In this document: piece by piece, positions 16,153-24,714 of the stretch
Layout of the letters: every line of letters begins with the position of its first letter
How positions within the stretch are numbered: position 1 is the stretch's first letter
NCBI GenBank assembly: GCA_003539755.1
Contig: DPOH01000080.1
Span: forward strand, 1-31,239
Length of the DNA: 31,239 bases
DNA from: Clostridium sp.
Lineage (GTDB): Bacteria > Bacillota > Clostridia > Clostridiales > Clostridiaceae
Reading direction: 5' to 3'
The notes under the pieces: model-generated
The model's input: only the letters and a program-made list of their open reading frames with translations
Told to the model about the DNA's origin: nothing
Databases searched by the model: none
Position numbers and translations under genes: made by a program

Positions 16153-17682
16153 ATGAATAGTAACCAAATATTATTAAAGAATGAATTAAACGCAAATATA
16201 TTCACAGCAAGAGTTATGAAAATAACTTGTATATTTTTATTAGTAGCTCAACTATTAAATTATTTGAATATATTTGCTGTAGAAAAGTCAGTAATGATAG
16301 TAACAGTTATATCAGGAATTGTAATGTTTCTTATACCAACATTGATGGTTAATGTACTAAAACTAGAAAAAAATTATGTGAAATACATAGCGCTTACGTG
16401 TTCTGTAATAGCTGTTGGAATTCTTAATGTAACATTATCTTATCATGTAATATTATTATTTTTGTTCCCTTTAACATTATCTTGTTTATATTTTTCTAAA
16501 AAAATTACTTTTGTAGTTTTATGTGAAATAATAGTAGTAACAATTATTTCTCAAATAATGGCATTTTTGCTTGGCTTCACAAAAGACCACAATATAGATA
16601 CGGTAATGCAATTGGTGTGTTTTGGATTAATACCGAGACTTATGGAAGTTTTATCACTTGCACTAATATTGATAGGTATTAATGAAAGAACATCGGTATT
16701 ATTAAAAAATGTTATAGATTCGCAAAGTAAAAGTGAAGATATGATTAGGGAAATGAAAAATGTTTCAGAAAAATCAGCAGATATGTCAAAAGAGTTGATT
16801 GAAAGTTTAGATATATTATCAAAAGTTACTAGTGATATATCTTCTACTAATGAAATGATTGTATGTAATTCAAAAGAATTAAGACATGGATCTTCAGAGG
16901 CTATTATACATATAAGCGAGGCCAATAGTAATATTGACCATATAAATAATGGAATAGTAGAACTTTCAAATGAAAGTAGAAGTATATATAGCTTGTCTAA
17001 TAATGTTAAAAAAATAACAATAACTAATTCTGAAATGATGAATATAGCATCTGAAAAAATGGTTACAATAAACGAAAGTGCAAATGATACTAAAAAAATA
17101 ATAAATGCGTTAGGGGATAAATCTAAGGAAATAGTAGGAATTGTTAATCTTATAAGTGAAATATCATCTCAGACAAATTTATTAGCACTTAATGCAGCGA
17201 TAGAATCTGCAAGGGCAGGGGAAGCTGGAAAAGGTTTTGCTGTAGTAGCTGAAGAAGTAAGAAAACTAGCCGTAGAATCGCAAAATGCAGTAAGTAATAT
17301 AGATAACATAATTAAAGAAGTTATGTTAAATACTGCTAAAGCAGTAGAATCAATGGATAATAATGCGGAATTAGTTAATAAAGGCCTTGAATCTATGGTG
17401 CAAGCTAAAAAATCATCAGATGAGGTTTTACTAGCAAATGAACAAATGAGCATACGACTAGAAAGAATACAGAATATTACTGAAAATGTTATGATAAGCA
17501 GTAGTGATATTGTAAATATTGTTGAACAAGTTAGAAGTATATGTGATAGAAGTTTAAATGGAATAGAAAGCGTTTCAGAGGCTACTAATGGAGAGTATGA
17601 AGCAATTCAGAAATTAGTTAAGTTAGTGTCAGTGATTGAAAGAATAACTGATGAATTAAAAATATTAGTTGAAAGAAATTAA
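16153..17682 (+). CDS. Methyl-accepting chemotaxis transducer with six-TM N-terminus
   Basis: It should signal to CheA/CheW. The N-terminal 175 residues hold about six membrane segments (roughly 22-42, 46-68, 77-97, 99-113, 117-141 and 154-175) with only short loops, so there is no extracellular ligand domain and no clear HAMP domain. The remainder is a long coiled coil whose tip, about residues 333-375, has the canonical hairpin: EISSQTNLLALNAAIESARA, then GEAGKGFAVVAEEVRKLA. The protein is 509 residues. Sensing would have to be through the membrane domain, for example of membrane energy state or a membrane-soluble compound. It has its own promoter and sits between tpiA and gpmI. The ribosome site is AAAGGAAG. 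Confidence 0.9.
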   Translation: MNSNQILLKNELNANIFTARVMKITCIFLLVAQLLNYLNIFAVEKSVMIVTVISGIVMFLIPTLMVNVLKLEKNYVKYIALTCSVIAVGILNVTLSYHVILLFLFPLTLSCLYFSKKITFVVLCEIIVVTIISQIMAFLLGFTKDHNIDTVMQLVCFGLIPRLMEVLSLALILIGINERTSVLLKNVIDSQSKSEDMIREMKNVSEKSADMSKELIESLDILSKVTSDISSTNEMIVCNSKELRHGSSEAIIHISEANSNIDHINNGIVELSNESRSIYSLSNNVKKITITNSEMMNIASEKMVTINESANDTKKIINALGDKSKEIVGIVNLISEISSQTNLLALNAAIESARAGEAGKGFAVVAEEVRKLAVESQNAVSNIDNIIKEVMLNTAKAVESMDNNAELVNKGLESMVQAKKSSDEVLLANEQMSIRLERIQNITENVMISSSDIVNIVEQVRSICDRSLNGIESVSEATNGEYEAIQKLVKLVSVIERITDELKILVERN

Positions 17683-17730
17683 AATGTCTATGTTATATAT
17701 AATATTTTTTTGCATATATTATAAGTTAAG

Positions 17731-17759
17731 TTGCAATAAATCGCGAAAAATAATATAAT
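17731..17759 (+). promoter_or_regulatory. Sigma-A promoter of gpmI
   Basis: TTGCAA at 17731-17736 and TATAAT at 17754-17759, 17-base spacer, boxes identical to those before plsC. It implies gpmI is transcribed independently of the cggR promoter. Confidence 0.7.
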
Positions 17760-17832
17760 TAAGTCGTTAAAATGTAGATAAAATAACGAAATGTTTTATG
17801 ATTTGAAAAAGAAAATTTGGAGGGATAGGAAT

Positions 17833-19371
17833 ATGTCAAAGAAGCCAGTTATGTTAATGATATTAGATGGTTTTGGAATAGCACCAAAATCAGAAGGAAA
17901 TGCTGTAGCTTTAGCTAAAAAGCCTAATTTTGATAAATTAACTAAAGAATATCCAACTGCACAATTACAAGCTAGTGGATTACAAGTTGGTCTTCCTGAA
18001 GGTCAAATGGGTAACTCAGAAGTTGGACATTTAAATATAGGATCAGGTAGAATAGTATACCAAGAATTAACTAGAATAACTAAAGCAATTAATGATGGAG
18101 AGTTCTTTGAAAATGAAGCTCTTAAATTAGCTATGGAAAATGCAAAGAAAACAGGAGCAGCATTACACTTAATGGGTCTATTATCTGATGGTGGAGTTCA
18201 CTCTCATATAGATCACTTAAGAGGACTTTTAGAATTTGCTAAAAGAGAAGGCGTTCAAAATGTATATGTTCATGCATTTATGGATGGTAGAGATGTTCCA
18301 CCTTCATCAGGAAAAGAATTCATTGAAAAGACAGAAGCTATGATGGCTGAATTAGGAGTAGGTAAAATAGCTACTATAAGTGGTAGATACTACGCTATGG
18401 ATAGAGATAACAGATGGGAAAGAGTTGAACTTGCTTACAACGCTTTAGTTTTAGGTAAAGGTGAAACTGCTACAAGTGCAGTAGAAGCTATTGAAAACTC
18501 ATACCACGATAATAAAACAGATGAATTCGTATTACCAACAGTTATAACTGAAGATGGTAAGCCAGTAGCTCATATTAAAAATGGAGATTCAGTTGTATTC
18601 TTTAACTTTAGACCAGATAGAGCTAGAGAAATAACTAGAGCTATAAATGATAGAGAATTTACAGGATTTAAGAGAGAAACTTTAGATCTTACTTTTGTAA
18701 CTATGACTCAATATGATAAGACTTTAGAAGGTGTTCATATTGCATACAAACCACAAGTGTTAACTAATACTCTAGGTGAATATTTAAGTAAGAACGGAAA
18801 AACTCAATTAAGAATTGCTGAAACTGAAAAGTATGCTCACGTTACTTTCTTCTTCAATGGTGGAGTTGAAAAAGAAAATGAAGGTGAAGACAGAAAAGTT
18901 ATTCCTTCACCAAAAGTTGCAACTTATGATTTAAAACCTGAAATGAGTGCTTATGAAGTAACAGAAGAATTACTTGAAAGATTAGATAGCGATAAATATG
19001 ATGTTATAATCTTAAACTTTGCTAACCCAGATATGGTTGGTCATACAGGTGTTGTTGATGCAGCTGTTAAAGCTATAGAAGCTGTTGATGAATGTTTAGG
19101 AAATATAGTAAATAAAGTTTTAGAAAAGGATGGAACAGTATTTATAACTGCTGACCATGGTAATGCTGAAACTGAAATAGATTTCTCAACAGGAAATCCA
19201 TTTACAGCTCATACTACTAATCCAGTTCCACTTGTATGGGTATCAAACCACACAGAAGGAAAAACACTTAAAGATGGTAAGTTAGCAGATTTAGCTCCAA
19301 CAATGCTAAATGTATTAGGATTACCAGTACCAGCAGAAATGACTGGAGAAAACTTAATAGTAAACAAATAG
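17833..19371 (+). CDS. gpmI: Phosphoglycerate mutase, 2,3-bisphosphoglycerate-independent
   Basis: This Mn-dependent enzyme converts 3- to 2-phosphoglycerate through a phosphoserine. It has 512 residues, the normal length. MLMILDGFGIAP holds the first metal aspartate, GNSEVGHLNIGSGR the catalytic serine, HSHIDHLRGLL and FMDGRDVPPSSG the substrate region, NFRPDRARE the phosphate-binding arginines, and FANPDMVGHTG with TADHGNAE the remaining metal ligands. I chose ATG 17833: GGAGGGATAGG directly precedes it, while an in-frame ATG at 17791 has no ribosome site and adds 14 non-conserved residues. It lies after the transducer gene with its own promoter. Confidence 0.97.
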   Translation: MSKKPVMLMILDGFGIAPKSEGNAVALAKKPNFDKLTKEYPTAQLQASGLQVGLPEGQMGNSEVGHLNIGSGRIVYQELTRITKAINDGEFFENEALKLAMENAKKTGAALHLMGLLSDGGVHSHIDHLRGLLEFAKREGVQNVYVHAFMDGRDVPPSSGKEFIEKTEAMMAELGVGKIATISGRYYAMDRDNRWERVELAYNALVLGKGETATSAVEAIENSYHDNKTDEFVLPTVITEDGKPVAHIKNGDSVVFFNFRPDRAREITRAINDREFTGFKRETLDLTFVTMTQYDKTLEGVHIAYKPQVLTNTLGEYLSKNGKTQLRIAETEKYAHVTFFFNGGVEKENEGEDRKVIPSPKVATYDLKPEMSAYEVTEELLERLDSDKYDVIILNFANPDMVGHTGVVDAAVKAIEAVDECLGNIVNKVLEKDGTVFITADHGNAETEIDFSTGNPFTAHTTNPVPLVWVSNHTEGKTLKDGKLADLAPTMLNVLGLPVPAEMTGENLIVNK

Positions 19372-19376
19372 TTTAT

Positions 19377-19405
19377 AAAAAGTGTTGCTTTGCAGCACTT
19401 TTTTC
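19377..19405 (+). terminator. Terminator after gpmI
   Basis: AAAGTGTTGC pairs with GCAGCACTTT around TTT (one G-T pair), with a T run. Its T tail touches the left arm of the palindromic element. Confidence 0.9.
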
Positions 19406-19570
19406 AATTGAAAGTTGATAATTGAAAGTTGATAGTTTAAGGTTGAAACAGCATAGCTGTTTCTTAAGTAAGAGTCCAAATCTTGTATTTGGGTACTCGA
19501 ACTTACTCAGCGAACGAATGTGAGTCGAGTTTCATTAAACTATCAACTCTCCACTTTCAACTTTCAACTG
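19405..19570. repeat. 166-bp palindromic MITE-like element
   Basis: Two 36-base arms, 19405-19440 and 19535-19570, are inverted complements at 31 of 36 positions. The left arm holds a 14-base tandem repeat (ATTGAAAGTTGATA twice, 19407-19434). The core is itself structured: GAAACAGC/GCTGTTTC (19445-19463), CCAAAT/ATTTGG within GAGT/ACTC, and ACTCA/TGAGT near 19504-19525. It has no coding frame and no obvious target duplication. Its base composition and repeats differ from the other intergenic DNA here, as expected of a dispersed, possibly mobile, non-autonomous repeat. Confidence 0.65.
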
Positions 19571-19633
19571 TTATCTGGTTCTATTTTATATGTATTTTCA
19601 ATATATTAGTAAAAAAAGAGTAGGATTGATTGT

Positions 19634-20221
19634 ATGAAGAAAAATTTTGCATATTCTGCTGATTTTGATGAAGATACAGAGATACTGTTTAGAGAAGCTA
19701 CATATTTAGGGCAAGGAAATAATGGAGTGGTTTATAAATTACCAGGTAATAAAGTAATTAAACTCTTTTTGAGTCCTAAAGTCTGCAATGACGAGGGAAG
19801 TATATTGGTTAAGACCAAAGAATCTAAATATTTTCCTAAACTATATAAAAAGGGCAGATTGTATATTGTCCGTGAAATGGTTCAAGGTGAACAACTTGAT
19901 AAATATATAAAGAAAAATGGACTAAGTGATAAGTTAATAGAAAATATCTATAATCTATTAAAGGAATTTAGAAGATTAAGATTTAAGAAAATCGATACAA
20001 GGTGCAAAGATATATTGGTATCAGAAGACGAAAGTCTTATGATTATAGACCCTAAAAAAGCATATGTCAGAAAAATAGATTATCCAAGACATTTAATGAA
20101 AGGGTTATATAAGTTAGGTACTTTAGACAGGTTTTTTAATGGATTAAATGAAATTGATAAAAGGACTTCTAGAGAGTGGAAAGAGAAATTTTATAAATAT
20201 TGTGATTCAGAAGAAATTTAG
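19634..20221 (+). CDS. Small atypical protein-kinase-like protein
   Basis: The 195-residue protein keeps the skeleton of a protein kinase. A glycine-rich loop (YLGQGNNGVVYKL, residues 24-36) is followed by an ATP-site lysine, Lys43 in KVIKLF, and a possible partner glutamate, Glu54. YIVREMVQGEQLDKYI resembles the hinge. The catalytic loop is changed: KKIDTRCKDILV keeps an aspartate (121) but lacks HRD and has Asp126 where Asn is usual. The metal motif DFG reads DPK (Asp139). There is no membrane segment. It may be a divergent active kinase of the small Bud32/YrzF-like sort, or a pseudokinase; the substrate is unknown. It lies between gpmI and eno, next to the palindromic repeat, and ends in its own terminator. 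Confidence 0.7.
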   Translation: MKKNFAYSADFDEDTEILFREATYLGQGNNGVVYKLPGNKVIKLFLSPKVCNDEGSILVKTKESKYFPKLYKKGRLYIVREMVQGEQLDKYIKKNGLSDKLIENIYNLLKEFRRLRFKKIDTRCKDILVSEDESLMIIDPKKAYVRKIDYPRHLMKGLYKLGTLDRFFNGLNEIDKRTSREWKEKFYKYCDSEEI

Positions 20222-20231
20222 ATAATATCTT

Positions 20232-20262
20232 AATGCGTTATTTTTGATATCGCATTTTTTTA
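20232..20262 (+). terminator. Terminator after the kinase-like gene
   Basis: AATGCG pairs with CGCATT, with an inner TAT/ATA, and is followed by seven T. No convincing promoter was found in the 194 bases before eno: TTGAAT (20265) and TATAAT (20291) are 20 bases apart. Confidence 0.8.
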
Positions 20263-20456
20263 TTTTGAATAATATGAATGTAAACACAGGTATAATTTCA
20301 ATTTTAAAAATTTTTATTGGAAAATTAAGCTATAACTTTGTTGTGAATATTTCTAAATGGAATTACTAATAATATTATGGTAAATCAAAATCATGCAATA
20401 ATGATCTGACTGAATTTATTAATTATTATTTATTAAAATTTGAGGAGGGTAATATT

Positions 20457-21755
20457 ATGAAAGATTATTTAGAAATCATTGATGTTGTAGCTAGACAAAT
20501 TATAGATTCAAGATGCTTTCCAACTGTAGAAGTAGAAATTTATCTTGAAGATGGTACAATGGGAAGAGCAGCTGTACCATCAGGGGCTTCTACTGGTATG
20601 TATGAAGCAGTAGAACTAAGAGATGGAGATAAAAATGTATTCTTAGGAAAAGGTGTTTTGAATGCAGTAAATAATGTAAATGAAATTATTGCAGAAGAAT
20701 TAATTGGGTGTAATGTATTTGATCAGACTTATATTGATAAGATGCTTATAGAATTAGATGGTACAAATAATAAAGGAAAATTAGGAGCAAATGCTATACT
20801 TGGAGTATCACTTGCTGTAGCCAATGCAGCAGCAAATGCTTTAGGATTACCTTTATACAGATACATAGGTGGAGTAAATGCAAAAGTACTTCCAGTTCCA
20901 ATGATGAATATATTAAATGGAGGATCACATGCTGATAACTCTGTTGATTTACAAGAATTTATGATTATGCCAGCTGGAGCACCAACATTCAGTGAAGCTC
21001 TTAGAATGTGTGCAGAAGTTTATCATACATTAAAGAAAATATTAAATGATAAAGGATATGCAACAGGTATTGGTGATGAAGGTGGATTTGCACCAAACTT
21101 AAAGAGTAATGCTGAAGCTCTTGATGTAATTATAGAAGCTATAGGTAAAGCTGGATATAAAGCAGGAGAAGAAATGTTTATAGCTATAGATGCAGCTTCA
21201 TCTGAATATTATGAAGATGGAAAATATGTTTTAGAACATGAAGGTAGAACATTAACAAGTGCTGAAATGGTAGACTTTTTTGAAGATTGGGTTAATAAGT
21301 ATCCTATAATCTCAATTGAAGATGGTATGGCAGAAGAAGACTGGGATGGATGGAAGCTAATGACTGAAAGACTTGGTAAGAAAGTTCAATTAGTAGGTGA
21401 TGATTTATTTGTTACTAATACTGAAAGACTTGAAAAAGGAATTCAGCTTGGTGTAGGTAACTCAATTTTAATTAAGTTGAACCAAATAGGTACATTAACT
21501 GAAACATTAAATGCTATAGAAATGGCAAATAGAGCAGGATATACAGCAGTTGTATCTCATAGAAGTGGTGAAACTGAAGATACTACAATTTCAGATTTAG
21601 TTGTTGCTGTTAATGCAGGTCAAATTAAGACTGGTGCTCCAGCAAGATCTGAAAGAGTTGCTAAATATAATCAATTATTAAGAATTGAAGAAGAACTTGA
21701 TGATGTTGCTGAATATAGAGGAAAGAAAGCATTTTTTAATATAAAAGAACAATAA
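20457..21755 (+). CDS. eno: Enolase
   Basis: It dehydrates 2-phosphoglycerate to phosphoenolpyruvate. The 432-residue protein has the full enolase pattern: VPSGASTG loop, LGVSLAVANAAA, the metal and catalytic block GIGDEGGFAPNL, IAIDAASSEYY, ISIEDGMAEEDWDGW, LVGDDLFVTN, the catalytic lysine in ILIKLNQIGTLTE and SHRSGETEDT. One oddity is DSRCFPTVEVE near the N-terminus, where the widespread form is SRGNPT, so a usually conserved Asn is Phe. Codon use is less selected than in gap and pgk. GAGGAGGGT precedes the ATG. It is separated from gpmI by the kinase-like gene and two terminators. Confidence 0.97.
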   Translation: MKDYLEIIDVVARQIIDSRCFPTVEVEIYLEDGTMGRAAVPSGASTGMYEAVELRDGDKNVFLGKGVLNAVNNVNEIIAEELIGCNVFDQTYIDKMLIELDGTNNKGKLGANAILGVSLAVANAAANALGLPLYRYIGGVNAKVLPVPMMNILNGGSHADNSVDLQEFMIMPAGAPTFSEALRMCAEVYHTLKKILNDKGYATGIGDEGGFAPNLKSNAEALDVIIEAIGKAGYKAGEEMFIAIDAASSEYYEDGKYVLEHEGRTLTSAEMVDFFEDWVNKYPIISIEDGMAEEDWDGWKLMTERLGKKVQLVGDDLFVTNTERLEKGIQLGVGNSILIKLNQIGTLTETLNAIEMANRAGYTAVVSHRSGETEDTTISDLVVAVNAGQIKTGAPARSERVAKYNQLLRIEEELDDVAEYRGKKAFFNIKEQ

Positions 21756-21764
21756 ATATGACTA

Positions 21765-21807
21765 ATATAAAAATGGTATAGATGGAAAATCTATATCATT
21801 TTTATAT
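21765..21807 (+). terminator. Terminator after eno
   Basis: A 19-base stem, ATATAAAAATG-TATAGAT against ATCTATA-CATTTTTATAT with one G-T pair, around GGAAA. The T run is part of the right arm, so the strength is uncertain. Confidence 0.75.
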
Positions 21808-21861
21808 GTAGAAGTGATATAATATAGATAAGCTCAGATGTGATTTTTTACTAGAGAAAAG

Positions 21862-21890
21862 TTGTAATGAGTAACTAAATATGTTATGAT
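21862..21890 (+). promoter_or_regulatory. Sigma-A promoter of secG
   Basis: TTGTAA at 21862-21867 and TATGAT at 21885-21890, spacer 17. Confidence 0.6.
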
Positions 21891-21929
21891 TTAGAATAGA
21901 CGTATTGATTATTATAGGAGGTGTAACCT

Positions 21930-22160
21930 ATGGAAAATATATTACTAGCAATAGAAATAATATTAGGATTAGCTATTATTGTTACTATATATATGCAGCC
22001 AAGTAAGGCAGATGCCCTTAGTGGATTAATTCAAGGAGCATCAGAAGATACTTTCTTTGCAAAAAACAAATCAAGAACTAAAGAAGTTATACTTGTAAGA
22101 TTAACAGTATTCTTCTCTGTATTATTTGCAATAAATACACTTATAATTAATATAATATAG
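21930..22160 (+). CDS. secG: Protein-export membrane protein SecG
   Basis: A small accessory subunit of the SecYEG translocon that helps SecA drive proteins across the membrane. The 76-residue protein has two hydrophobic segments (about residues 3-22 and 53-75). The loop between them, YMQPSKADALSGLIQGASED followed by TFFAKNKSRTKE, matches the SecG pattern of a Gly/Ser-rich turn and a basic end. The ribosome site AGGAGGTG is near-perfect. It is a single-gene unit between eno and the pyrophosphatase, an order often seen in clostridia, where secG precedes rnr and smpB. Confidence 0.88.
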   Translation: MENILLAIEIILGLAIIVTIYMQPSKADALSGLIQGASEDTFFAKNKSRTKEVILVRLTVFFSVLFAINTLIINII

Positions 22161-22170
22161 CAATTGTCTG

Positions 22171-22199
22171 AGCTACTTTGTTTTAAGTAGCTTTTTTTA
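22171..22199 (+). terminator. Terminator after secG
   Basis: AGCTACTT pairs perfectly with AAGTAGCT around TGTTTT, followed by a T run. The remaining 188 bases before hppA show no convincing promoter. Confidence 0.92.
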
Positions 22200-22396
22200 T
22201 ATATTAATTTATATTTTCTTATGGGTACAATATAAATACACTACTATACGAAACACTCTTTTTTTAATATGTAATGCTGTAATAGATAAATATAATACTA
22301 TTAATAGAATTTTATGACATACTAATGAATATATCTATAAAGTAATTGCCTAATCTTTATACTAACTAACCTAAATTTAAATGAGAGGTGAGAGGT

Positions 22397-24421
22397 ATGA
22401 ATTTATTATATGTTTCAATTTTAATTGGTATTATTTCTATTTGTGTTGTTGCCTTTTTAGCAAAAGACATCTTGAGTAAAGATGTTGGAGATGAAAGAAT
22501 GAAAGAAATTTCAGGATATATTGAAGAAGGTGCAATGGCATTTTTAAAAAAGGAATATTCCTATCTTGCAGTATTTATTGTAGTTGTAGCATTGGCTATA
22601 TTGCTATTTTTAAGTCCTAAGACTGCAATTGCATTTGTTATAGGTGCAGTTTTTTCTATCGCGGCAGGATATGTTGGAATGAGAATTGCTGTTAAAGCAA
22701 ATGTAAGAACAGCTCAAGCTGCTAAAAATGGGATGAAGGGTGCGCTAGAGGTAGCATTTTCAGGTGGTTCAGTAATGGGGTTAGGTGTTGTAGGATTAGG
22801 ATTAATAGGACTTAGCTTTTTCAGTTTGGTTTATGATTTAAATGCAGAATACATTACTGGTTTTGGACTTGGAGCATCATCTATAGCTTTATTTGCTAGA
22901 GTTGGTGGAGGGATATATACAAAAGCAGCTGATGTTGGTGCAGACTTAGTTGGAAAAGTTGAAGCTGGAATTCCAGAAGATGATCCTAGAAATCCAGCAG
23001 TTATAGCTGATAATGTTGGTGATAATGTTGGTGATGTTGCAGGAATGGGGGCTGATTTATTTGAATCTTATGTAGGATCAATTATTTCTGCAATTACATT
23101 AGGAGCAGCATTATCAAGTACTTTTGGTAAGAATATAATAATATTCCCTATATTATTATCAGCAGTTGGTATTTTAGCTTCATTGGTAGGTATAACATAT
23201 GTTAAGTTGTATAAAGGAGATAATCCACAGAAGGCTTTAAATGGTGGTACTGCAATTTCAGGAATAATAGTACTTGTAGCTGGATTTATTTTATGTGATG
23301 GTATGCTTGGAGATTTAAAAATATTTATACCTATAATTTCTGGGTTAATAGTAGGACTTGCAATTGGTAAGATTACTGAATACTTCACTTCAGCAGATTT
23401 TAAATCAGTAAAATTGATTGCAGATGAATCTAAAACAGGACCTGCAACTAATATAATAGCAGGATTAGCTGTAGGTATGAAATCAACAGTTCCACCAATA
23501 TTGTTGATAGTTATAGGAATAATTATTTCTTACTATGGAATAGGTGGAGCTAAGGATACTGCTCTTGGATTATATGGCATAGCACTTTCAGCAGTTGGAA
23601 TGTTATCTACAACAGCTACTACAGTAGCAGTTGATGCGTATGGACCAATAGCAGATAATGCTGGAGGTATTGCAGAAATGAGTAATTTAGATGAAAGTGT
23701 AAGGGAAATTACAGATAAGCTTGATTCAGTTGGTAATACAACAGCAGCTATAGGAAAAGGATTTGCTATAGGTTCAGCAGCACTTACAGCATTAGCATTA
23801 TTTGCTTCATATTCTCAGGCTGTAAAACTTCAAACTATAAATTTACTTAATCCATTAACTTTAGTTGGAGTGTTACTTGGAGGTATGCTTCCATTCTTAT
23901 TTGGAGCACTCACAATGCAGTCTGTAGGTAAAGCAGCTACAGAAATGGTTGAAGAAGTAAGACATCAGTTTAAAGAAAAGAAAGGTATATTAGAAGGTAC
24001 TGAGAAACCAGACTATTCTAGATGTGTTGCTATATCAACTAATGCAGCATTAAGGAAAATGATTTTACCAGGAATATTAGCAATTATTTCACCACTTCTT
24101 ACAGGATTATTATTAGGTACAGAGGCTCTTGCAGGTTTAATTGGTGGTGGAGTTTTAGCTGGTGTATTACTTGCTATAATGATGGCTAATGCTGGTGGAG
24201 CATGGGATAATGCTAAGAAGTATATTGAAACAGGTGTTAATGGTGGTAAGGGAAGTGACCCTCACAAAGCAGCTGTTGTTGGTGATACTGTTGGTGATCC
24301 TTTCAAAGATACATCAGGCCCAGCAATGAATATATTAATAAAATTAATGACAATAGTTTCAGTTGTATTTGCACCATTAATTGCAGCATATGGTGGATTG
24401 TTAATAAATCTTTTTAAATAA
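22397..24421 (+). CDS. hppA: Membrane ion-translocating pyrophosphatase (K+-dependent type)
   Basis: It couples pyrophosphate hydrolysis to pumping Na+ or H+ out of the cell. The 674-residue protein has some 15-16 membrane segments. The pyrophosphate/Mg site is clear: DVGADLVGKVEAGIPEDDPR, the DNVGDNVGDVAGMGADLFES block and, near the end, GDTVGDPFKDTSGPA. The sequence GNTTAAIGKG has alanine where K+-independent enzymes have lysine, so it is K+-dependent. The ion cannot be fixed from sequence by eye; ADLFESYVGS is shared by known Na+ pumps and some H+ pumps. ATG 22397 is chosen over GTG 22388 because GAGGTG at 22385-22390 is its ribosome site. Confidence 0.95.
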   Translation: MNLLYVSILIGIISICVVAFLAKDILSKDVGDERMKEISGYIEEGAMAFLKKEYSYLAVFIVVVALAILLFLSPKTAIAFVIGAVFSIAAGYVGMRIAVKANVRTAQAAKNGMKGALEVAFSGGSVMGLGVVGLGLIGLSFFSLVYDLNAEYITGFGLGASSIALFARVGGGIYTKAADVGADLVGKVEAGIPEDDPRNPAVIADNVGDNVGDVAGMGADLFESYVGSIISAITLGAALSSTFGKNIIIFPILLSAVGILASLVGITYVKLYKGDNPQKALNGGTAISGIIVLVAGFILCDGMLGDLKIFIPIISGLIVGLAIGKITEYFTSADFKSVKLIADESKTGPATNIIAGLAVGMKSTVPPILLIVIGIIISYYGIGGAKDTALGLYGIALSAVGMLSTTATTVAVDAYGPIADNAGGIAEMSNLDESVREITDKLDSVGNTTAAIGKGFAIGSAALTALALFASYSQAVKLQTINLLNPLTLVGVLLGGMLPFLFGALTMQSVGKAATEMVEEVRHQFKEKKGILEGTEKPDYSRCVAISTNAALRKMILPGILAIISPLLTGLLLGTEALAGLIGGGVLAGVLLAIMMANAGGAWDNAKKYIETGVNGGKGSDPHKAAVVGDTVGDPFKDTSGPAMNILIKLMTIVSVVFAPLIAAYGGLLINLFK

Positions 24422-24445
24422 TTATGTAGAAATATTTGAATAATA

Positions 24446-24509
24446 GAAAAAGAGTCTATATTAGAATGATATATTAATTTATATTTATTCAATATAGATT
24501 CTTTTTTAA
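24446..24509 (+). terminator. Terminator after hppA
   Basis: AAAAAGAGTCTATATT pairs with AATATAGATTCTTTTT, with one G-T pair and an AT-rich loop, followed by T. Confidence 0.85.
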
Positions 24510-24666
24510 TTATATGTAGAATACATAGAGACTTAAAATATAAAAAATTAGTGATTGATATAAAAAAATTAAATATGTCAATACTAATAAAAAGTATATA
24601 AAAACTATAAGATATTATATTATTGTGGTAGTATATAGTTATACAGAATAATATATAGTAAATTGT

Positions 24667-24698
24667 ATTATAGTGCTATTTATTACACTATAATTTTT
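24667..24698 (+). terminator. Terminator-like hairpin in the rnr leader
   Basis: ATTATAGTG (24667-24675) pairs perfectly with CACTATAAT (24686-24694) and is followed by TTTTT. The rnr ribosome site starts only four bases later. It could be an attenuator or block ribosome access; the stem is AT-rich and may be temperature-sensitive. Confidence 0.5.
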
Positions 24699-24714
24699 CA
24701 TAAGGAGGATAATT

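Noticed and set aside
16551..17453. Two minus-strand frames (124 and 94 codons) within the transducer gene
   Set aside because: They are shadows of the strongly supported coiled-coil coding frame.
20265..20296. TTGAAT and TATAAT before eno as a promoter
   Set aside because: The spacer is 20 bases and there is no extended -10, so the pair is unlikely to be used as such.
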